A stretch of 64,000 bases of DNA from Cupriavidus pampae (GTDB lineage: Bacteria > Pseudomonadota > Gammaproteobacteria > Burkholderiales > Burkholderiaceae). The position numbers and the translations under genes are program-made. Below, one piece after another: positions 58,735 through 64,000 of the stretch. The stretch lies in contig NZ_CAJZAG010000002.1 in assembly GCF_914271485.1 (NCBI RefSeq), positions 682,001 to 746,000 on the forward strand. Direction: 5' to 3'. Numbering within the stretch: position 1 is the first letter of the stretch; each line of letters opens with the position of its first letter. Under the pieces are notes generated by a model. It did no database searches. It saw only the letters and a program-made list of their open reading frames with translations, and was not told the origin of the DNA.

Positions 58735-60636
58735 CTATGGTCCCGCCGGCTTCGGCCCCGGCGCGGTTGCCGGAGCCGGGGCCGGCGCCATCGGCGGCGG
58801 TGCCGAGGGTGGCGGCGCTCCACCGCCTCGCGGCGGCGGCATGCGAATGACCTGATCGCTCGAGATGACGTCGCGCTCGGTCGTAATACGCCCCTCGGTA
58901 CCCGAGTCGAACACGACGATATTGCTAGCCGGAATCTCCTGATTCCTCACTACGCGCGGCGTCAGCAGCAGAATCAGCTCAGTCTGGCTTGCATCATTGG
59001 AGCGCGTGCCAAAGATGCGATCGAGGATCGGGATGCGGCTCAGCCCCGGCAGCCCCTGTCCCGAATTGTGCTCGCCGCGCTGGAGCAGCCCCGCGAGCAC
59101 CTGGGTCTGGTTGTTGCGCACGCTCATCACGGTCTCCGCCGAGCGCGTGCCGATCTGGTACACGATCAAGCCACTGCTGGTGCGGATGGTGTCGGTGACG
59201 TTCGATACTTCGAGCCGCATCTTCACCTGCACGTCGCTGCTGCCAACGATCACGGGCGCCACTTCAAGCGTCAGGCCGACGTCCTGATAGTTCACGCTCT
59301 CGGAACTGAAATTGCTCGACAGCGTGGTAGTCACCACGGGCAGCCGGTCGCCGATCAGCACCTTGGCCTTCTCGCGATTGCGCACGCGAATTCGTGGCGA
59401 CGCCAGCGTCTTGGTCTTGCCCTGCTTCTGCAGCATATTGAGCGTGATCGAGGGCTCGCCGAGTCGCACCAGAATGTCGCTGCCGTTCAGGTGACGCAGT
59501 TGATCGAACGTGAGAAACCCGGGGGGACGCACCGTGGGATCGTTGCTGTCTGGCAGCGGCTGCGGCGTAAAGCTGACCTGCTCCGGATACAGGATGCCAA
59601 ACTGCAGCAGATCCGAAGCTGTCACCTCCAGGATCTGCGCCTCGATCACCACCTCGGCCGGCATCACGTCGAGCGCGGCCACCAGTCGCTCCGCCACCTT
59701 GATCGCCTCGGGCGTGTCGCGTATGACAATCGCGTTGGTGCGCTCGTCGAGAACCAGGTCCTTCGACTTGACCATCTGCTTGAGCATCGCCAGCACCTGC
59801 GGCGCCTGCGCGTTCTGCAGATAGAACGTGCGCACCACGAGGTCCCGATACTCGGCCTCCTTGTCCTGCCGCTTCGGATAGATCAGCAGCGAGTTGCCGC
59901 TCACGATCTTGCTGGCAAGCTGGTTGGCCTGCAGCACCAGCGTCAGGACCTGGCGCACCGGCGTATTGGTCGCGTAGATGGTAGTGGGCACAGTGGCGAC
60001 CACCTCGCGATCGAAGGTGAAATTGAGGCCGGTGATATTGGAGACGAGTTCGAAGATGCTGATCAGCGGCTGGTCGCGGAACTGCACCGTGATCGGCTGG
60101 CTGAGGTCGCGCGACAGCTGAGGCCCGAGGTCCCGCCCTTTCGGCGCGCTGAGTTCGTTGCGCAATCGTGCCGCGCGCGCATTGCCAGGCTGTTTGGCCA
60201 ACACGTCGCTGACGATGGCAAGGGCCTCTTCGGGACGCTCGGCGCGCACCGCCTCCGCGTGCGCCACCGCCATGTCGAGTGGCGCCTGCCGATCGATCCA
60301 CTCGATCATCGAGGTCGGGTTGTCATCGCCGGGCGCGGCCTGCTGCGCGCGTTGCGCAAAGTTGCGCGCCTGCGCGGCATCGCCCGCTTCATAAGCCACC
60401 ACCGCGCGCGTCAGATAGTCGTCCATGACCTGACGGCGCCGTTGCAGGTAGCGGCTGCGGATATCGAGGTCGTCCGGATACTGCGCGGACGTCTGCGCCA
60501 GCACCTGCAAGGCCTCGTCGGGCGGCAGGCCCGCGAGCTTCGTATCCAGTTCGCGGTAGCGCATGTCGGCTGCGCAGGAACTCAGCAGGAGCAGCGCCAC
60601 CGTCACGCGCGTCACGACCATACCAAGCCGGTTCAT
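58735..60636 (-). CDS. Secretin, outer-membrane channel of a type II secretion/type IV pilus-like system
   Basis: This is a 633-residue secretin. A lipoprotein signal (LLLLSSCAAD, Cys in the lipobox) is followed by a helical repeat region (about 30-160), an STN/N0-type domain (ITVQFRDQPLISIFELVSNITG), N1-like repeats and the secretin pore domain (VGLTLEVAPVI; QVLAGLLQRGEH; SRIPILDRIFG; TELILLLTPRVVR). The C-terminus ends in a Pro/Ala-rich tail. Start ATG 60636 overlaps the upstream PilP-like gene and has GGGAGG upstream. The open frame further upstream lies inside other genes. Confidence 0.92.
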   Translation of the reverse strand: MNRLGMVVTRVTVALLLLSSCAADMRYRELDTKLAGLPPDEALQVLAQTSAQYPDDLDIRSRYLQRRRQVMDDYLTRAVVAYEAGDAAQARNFAQRAQQAAPGDDNPTSMIEWIDRQAPLDMAVAHAEAVRAERPEEALAIVSDVLAKQPGNARAARLRNELSAPKGRDLGPQLSRDLSQPITVQFRDQPLISIFELVSNITGLNFTFDREVVATVPTTIYATNTPVRQVLTLVLQANQLASKIVSGNSLLIYPKRQDKEAEYRDLVVRTFYLQNAQAPQVLAMLKQMVKSKDLVLDERTNAIVIRDTPEAIKVAERLVAALDVMPAEVVIEAQILEVTASDLLQFGILYPEQVSFTPQPLPDSNDPTVRPPGFLTFDQLRHLNGSDILVRLGEPSITLNMLQKQGKTKTLASPRIRVRNREKAKVLIGDRLPVVTTTLSSNFSSESVNYQDVGLTLEVAPVIVGSSDVQVKMRLEVSNVTDTIRTSSGLIVYQIGTRSAETVMSVRNNQTQVLAGLLQRGEHNSGQGLPGLSRIPILDRIFGTRSNDASQTELILLLTPRVVRNQEIPASNIVVFDSGTEGRITTERDVISSDQVIRMPPPRGGGAPPPSAPPPMAPAPAPATAPGPKPAGP

Positions 60637-61094
60637 TTTCCGCCTCCCAGGGATATCGACTGCAGTCGCTTCATCGGCAGGTAAGTCAGCTGTACGGCGT
60701 CGCGCGTCACCTGTTCGATGCGATACGCGCCCAGCAGCGTCCCACCCGCGCGCAGGAAACCCTTCTTCTGGCACGCCGCGCATAGCCGGAACTCCTGCGC
60801 GCCCATCGTAAGCACCACGTAGACGTCGCCATCGGGGTCCAGCCATAACGAGCGCACCGCGAATGGCAACGGCGGCGGGTCCTTCGGTGGCGGCGGGGGC
60901 GGTGGCGGCGGGGGTGGGGGCGGTGGAGGCGGCAGCCATGTCTGGCTCGGGAACAAGTCGATCATGCCAGTGGGCGCGGCGGGTCCGGGTGCCCCGGACG
61001 GACCCATCTGCGCTGCCACGCGCGGACTCGCCAGCGCGAGCAGCGCTGCTACGTGCCATGCCACCGTGGTGGTGCGGACGCGCATGCGGTTCAC
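60633..61094 (-). CDS. PilP-like secreted protein with a poly-proline stretch
   Basis: This is a 153-residue protein with an N-terminal signal (residues about 1-26), a run of 16-17 prolines near residue 60-75, then a small beta-rich domain (RSLWLDPDGDVYVVLTMGAQEF, Cys-x2-Cys, YRIEQVTRDAVQLTYLPM) similar in layout to PilP/GspC homology-region proteins that connect inner membrane and secretin. I chose GTG 61094 because it overlaps the PilO-like stop as GTGA and GGAG lies 8-9 bases upstream; ATG 61085 is the alternative. Confidence 0.65.
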   Translation of the reverse strand: MNRMRVRTTTVAWHVAALLALASPRVAAQMGPSGAPGPAAPTGMIDLFPSQTWLPPPPPPPPPPPPPPPPKDPPPLPFAVRSLWLDPDGDVYVVLTMGAQEFRLCAACQKKGFLRAGGTLLGAYRIEQVTRDAVQLTYLPMKRLQSISLGGGK

Positions 61095-61609
61095 GGCGAC
61101 GTCTCCACCAGAAACGAGCATTTGATGCGCGCGTCGAGTTGCGTCTTGTCGATGCCCGTCCGCGACAGCGCCACGCGCTCGATGCGCACGCCGCGCAGCA
61201 GCCGCAGGTCGGCGACGAACGTCCGGACCTGCAGATAGCTGCCCGTGAACGTGCCTTCGACAAGATAGCGACGCAGCGACGCTTCGTCCTCGGCCACGGC
61301 CTGATAGGTAACCTGCGGTACCGACAGGCCGTGCTGGCCGGCGATGGCATGGAAGCTGTGCAGAAACACCGAGAAGCGCTGGTCGGCGGTCATCGCACGC
61401 CCCACCACATCGGGCGCCGGGGGCGGCGCGTGCACGAGTTGCGCTTCGCGCCTGGACAACTCCGCCGTCCGCCGCGCGAGGTCCGCGCGCATCGGCAGGA
61501 TCTCCGAGACGGCTACGCCCGCTGCCATCATCATCAGCAGCAGCGCAAGCCAGCCGAACGTCCCGAAGCGCCAGCGCGCCCGGCGCAGTTCCCATATCCA
61601 TCGCGTCAC
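61091..61609 (-). CDS. PilO-like inner-membrane assembly protein
   Basis: This is a 172-residue protein with one N-terminal transmembrane helix (about 16-36), a coiled-coil segment (ADLARRTAELSRREAQLV) and a ferredoxin-like C-terminal domain (FTGSYLQVRTFVADLRLL). Layout and place between PilN-like and PilP-like genes match PilO/GspM. Start overlaps the upstream stop (ATGA type). Confidence 0.72.
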   Translation of the reverse strand: MTRWIWELRRARWRFGTFGWLALLLMMMAAGVAVSEILPMRADLARRTAELSRREAQLVHAPPPAPDVVGRAMTADQRFSVFLHSFHAIAGQHGLSVPQVTYQAVAEDEASLRRYLVEGTFTGSYLQVRTFVADLRLLRGVRIERVALSRTGIDKTQLDARIKCSFLVETSP

Positions 61610-62223
61610 GGTGCCCCCTCTTTGGCTGGCGGCGGCGCGGCCGCGGCCGAGGCCCCCGACGGCGGGGCATCGTTAGGAGCCGCCGCGTCCGACGTGGCGG
61701 GCATGCCCTTGTACGCGCGCCAGATCACCTGCAACGCGGTTTCCACCGACTTCACGGGTGGCCCCGGCTTCTCGACCTGCCGCTTGACCACCATTCGTTC
61801 CGTGTTTGGTTGCGACTCGAGGTAGTCGGCAAACGACAGTGCCTCCTGCGCGGTGCGGGTTTCAAATACGAGGTTGATCTCGCGCGTGGCCGTCGCCACC
61901 TCCAGCGAGAGCAGCGCGATATTGGGCCGCCACCCGCGCTCGATCAAATGCCGCGCCGGCTCCGTCGCGTAGCGCTGCATCGCCATCAGTTCCGCGGCGC
62001 GCGGGTTCTCGAGATCGCGATGCGCCCGGCTGACGGCCTGGCGCTCGCGTTCCTGCTGCGCCATCGCATCGTCGCGCGCGTCGAGTTCGCGACCATGCTC
62101 CTGCAAAATCGCAAGGTACTGCAGCGCGCCGACCAGCAGCGCGATGCCGACCGCGATCGCCATCAATCCCGGGCCCGCCGGCGGACGATTGCCCCTGATG
62201 AAATCGACGGGCGCGGTCTTCAT
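61606..62223 (-). CDS. PilN-like inner-membrane assembly protein
   Basis: This is a 205-residue protein with a transmembrane helix (about 20-40), a long charged coiled coil (ELDARDDAMAQQERERQAVSR), a small alpha/beta domain, and an Ala/Pro-rich tail. It fits PilN/GspL C-terminal-type proteins by layout. ATG 62223 overlaps the PilM-like stop. Confidence 0.7.
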   Translation of the reverse strand: MKTAPVDFIRGNRPPAGPGLMAIAVGIALLVGALQYLAILQEHGRELDARDDAMAQQERERQAVSRAHRDLENPRAAELMAMQRYATEPARHLIERGWRPNIALLSLEVATATREINLVFETRTAQEALSFADYLESQPNTERMVVKRQVEKPGPPVKSVETALQVIWRAYKGMPATSDAAAPNDAPPSGASAAAAPPPAKEGAP

Positions 62224-63131
62224 AGCGGGATGTCCCAGGGTGCCCGCAACCATTGCGCCATCGGGGCGCGGCCCGCCTCGGCGCGGTCCCGGCGATCGCG
62301 GCCCTCGGCCCGCGTCGAGCCAATCACGTACGTGCGCTCGGGCTCGGGCACCGCGCACAACACCATTGCATCGCGCATGGCCTCATCGATCGCTCCCGCC
62401 ACCGGCAGCGTGACGAACGCCGTCCATTGGCCCTGCTCGCGGAAGCCGCAATGCGCGATCGCGCCATCGGCATCGATGTCCTCGAGCTCCACCACCGCGA
62501 TGCGGCCATCTTCGATGCGCGCCGCACAGTCCGTGCACGCCCGCACATAGCCAGGCTCGATCGACGGTGCGCGCAGCTTGCGCGCGCCGCACATCCGCTC
62601 GATGCCCGCGCACAGCGCCTCCGGCATCGCCGCCGCCAGGCGCGACTTGCCCCATGCGGCATCGGGCACGATAAAGCGCCAGCCGGCCGGATTGCCAAAG
62701 CCGCTGCGCGCGAAGTGCACGCGCGCCTGCGCGACCCAGTCGGTCGGTGTCGGCAATGGACGCCACGGCAGCGAAAAATAGCAGACAAACGGCGCGCCAA
62801 CGATGACGCGCAAGGTGTGCAGGCCCGGTTTGGCGGGACGCGGCGCCAGCGCTTCCAGCACTGCCATGGCGGCGGTCACATCGCCGCTGCTCGTGAGCGG
62901 GAGCGCACGCTCGCCCGCGCCTGACACCCCCAGCACGCAACCCCGCTCGCCGTCGATCCATAGCGCGGCGCGGCTGTGCCACGCCGACGCGGTTGACATG
63001 CCCGAACGCGCCCGTGCCCGGCTCAGAAACGACTTCAGCCACAACGACTTCGCCATCCGTTCGCGCCATTGGCGTCCGGCAGAACTGGCGCGATCGAGCA
63101 GGGACCGCGACGGATTGAGCCACTGGGACAT
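62220..63131 (-). CDS. PilM/GspL-like cytoplasmic assembly protein (by position)
   Basis: This is a 303-residue protein without signal peptide or clear membrane helix. The pieces FSLPWRPLP, TDWVAQARVHFARSGFG and IAVVELEDIDADG suggest an actin-like ATPase fold of the PilM/GspL type, but motifs are weak and I rely on its place before PilN/O/P-like genes. CGAGGAGACAGAC precedes the ATG. Could be a lineage-specific variant. Confidence 0.55.
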   Translation of the reverse strand: MSQWLNPSRSLLDRASSAGRQWRERMAKSLWLKSFLSRARARSGMSTASAWHSRAALWIDGERGCVLGVSGAGERALPLTSSGDVTAAMAVLEALAPRPAKPGLHTLRVIVGAPFVCYFSLPWRPLPTPTDWVAQARVHFARSGFGNPAGWRFIVPDAAWGKSRLAAAMPEALCAGIERMCGARKLRAPSIEPGYVRACTDCAARIEDGRIAVVELEDIDADGAIAHCGFREQGQWTAFVTLPVAGAIDEAMRDAMVLCAVPEPERTYVIGSTRAEGRDRRDRAEAGRAPMAQWLRAPWDIPL

Positions 63132-63149
63132 GTCTGTCTCCTCGTGCGC

Positions 63150-64000
63150 CTACGGCAGCGCGGCCTCTACCACCGTGACCCGATTCACCTCGGCGAGCGT
63201 GGTCCTGCCGTCGGCCACCGCGCGCATTGCCACCTGTCGGATCGGGATAAAACCGTTGTCGTGCGCTACCCGCTTGAGTTCGGCCGCCGGACGCCGCTCG
63301 ACGAAGCACTGCTTGACGGCGTCGTTGAAGCGCAGCACCTCGGCAATGGGCTGCCGCCCCAGATAACCGGTCCTGCGGCATGCATCGCAGCCCGCGCCGC
63401 GCCGGAAGCGCCAGCCGGCCACGTCCGCGCGCGTCAGGTTCGATGCCATCAGCAGCGCATCGTCAGGGGCCGCATCATCGATCCCGCAGTGCGGACAGAT
63501 CTGGCGCATCAGCCGCTGTGCCACGGCCCCTAGCATCGCGTCTACAAAGCTGTGGATATCGACGTCCATATGCAGAAAGCGGTCTAGCACCGAGAACACG
63601 TTGTTGGCATGGACCGAGGTCAGCACCAGGTGCCCCGTGAGCGCGGCCTGCACCGCGATGCCGGCGGTCTCGCCATCGCGAATCTCGCCGACCAGGATCT
63701 TGTCCGGATCGTGCCGCAGAATCGAACGCAGGCCGCGCGCGAACGTCAGCCCTTTCTTGTCGTTGATCGGAATCTGCAACACACCAGCCAGCTCGTATTC
63801 GACCGGGTCCTCGATCGTGATGATCTTCTCCTCGCCGGTGTTGATCTCCGACAGCGTCGCGTACAGCGTGGTGGACTTGCCCGAACCGGTCGGGCCGGTG
63901 ACGAGGATCAACCCGTACGGCTCATGCGCGATCGACCGGATCGCCGCGACGATGTCCTCCTCATGGCCAATCGCGTCGAGGCGCATCGGCGCTTCCTCCT
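63150..64000 (-). CDS. GspE/PilB-type secretion ATPase, 5' end beyond the window
   Basis: The last 283 codons are visible; the gene continues past position 64000. The conserved EEAPMRLDAIG run-in is followed by Walker A GPTGSGKST, the Asp box VGEIRDGETA, His box LTSVHANN and the zinc tetracysteine (CPHC... CDAC). Family ATPases power pseudopilus assembly. It is the first visible gene of the secretion operon, 18 bases upstream of the PilM-like gene. Confidence 0.92.
   Translation of the reverse strand, partial: EEAPMRLDAIGHEEDIVAAIRSIAHEPYGLILVTGPTGSGKSTTLYATLSEINTGEEKIITIEDPVEYELAGVLQIPINDKKGLTFARGLRSILRHDPDKILVGEIRDGETAGIAVQAALTGHLVLTSVHANNVFSVLDRFLHMDVDIHSFVDAMLGAVAQRLMRQICPHCGIDDAAPDDALLMASNLTRADVAGWRFRRGAGCDACRRTGYLGRQPIAEVLRFNDAVKQCFVERRPAAELKRVAHDNGFIPIRQVAMRAVADGRTTLAEVNRVTVVEAALP

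Noticed and set aside
58507-60684. A 725-codon plus-strand frame antisense to the secretin
   Set aside because: Shadow of the secretin gene; His/Arg-rich with no motifs.

Overview
The window is about 64 kb of GC-rich, gene-dense DNA. It is most likely from the chromosome of a Burkholderiaceae betaproteobacterium, probably Cupriavidus or a close relative. The evidence is two stand-alone Bug-type tricarboxylate receptors, many single-operon regulators (LysR, GntR, MarR, HxlR, XRE-cupin), an SDR-type threonine dehydrogenase like that characterised in Cupriavidus necator, and the overall gene style. This is inference from gene content; no rRNA, tRNA, CRISPR array, insertion sequence or prophage was seen.

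Layout. 0-3 kb: a small catabolic operon on the minus strand (SDR dehydrogenase, Bug receptor, start of a possible carboxymuconolactone-decarboxylase-like gene) with a divergent LysR regulator. 3-4.7 kb: a HipBA toxin-antitoxin pair. 4.8-7.8 kb: a quinone oxidoreductase, an amidase and a small secreted protein. 7.8-13.9 kb: a minus-strand operon that reads as sulfolactate degradation (suyA, suyB, slcC, comC, Bug receptor, GntR/UTRA regulator, FMN reductase). 14-22.5 kb: a five-gene branched-chain/amide-type ABC transporter with an M20 amidohydrolase and an M81 metallopeptidase, facing a FadR-type regulator across a perfect 20-bp palindrome. 22.5-27.7 kb: an AaeAB-like aromatic-acid efflux system with an outer-membrane factor and a MarR repressor. 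27.9-30.8 kb: kbl-tdh threonine degradation with an XRE-cupin regulator. 30.8-39.9 kb: a second amide-type ABC system whose permease and both ATPases are fused in one 889-residue protein, with a gamma-glutamyltransferase-like hydrolase and, divergently, a polysaccharide-deacetylase-like amidohydrolase, a GntR regulator and a flavin reductase. 40-46 kb: a small conserved protein, an MFS transporter, a VapBC-like pair, an SDR, an EamA exporter, and a GNAT/HxlR divergent pair. 46-54.7 kb: an assimilatory nitrate operon (transporter, nirB, nirD, flavoprotein, nasA). 54.7-64 kb: a minus-strand operon of a type II secretion/type IV pilus-like machine (ATPase, PilM/N/O/P-like proteins, secretin, three pseudopilins) followed directly by a GH19 chitinase and a lytic transglycosylase.

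Two loci share nitrogen-control logic. Both the nitrate operon and the fused ABC transporter locus have a well-spaced sigma-54 promoter (TGGCAc/t-N5-TTGC) with an NtrC-like GCACC-N5-CGTGC site about 95-125 bp upstream. The nitrate operon also has an intrinsic terminator in its leader, which suggests antitermination control. Most local regulators sit beside a clear inverted repeat that can be proposed as their operator. A third theme is short tandem duplications: 14-bp arrays running through the stop codons of two genes, and in-frame 9-, 12- and 15-bp repeats in three others.
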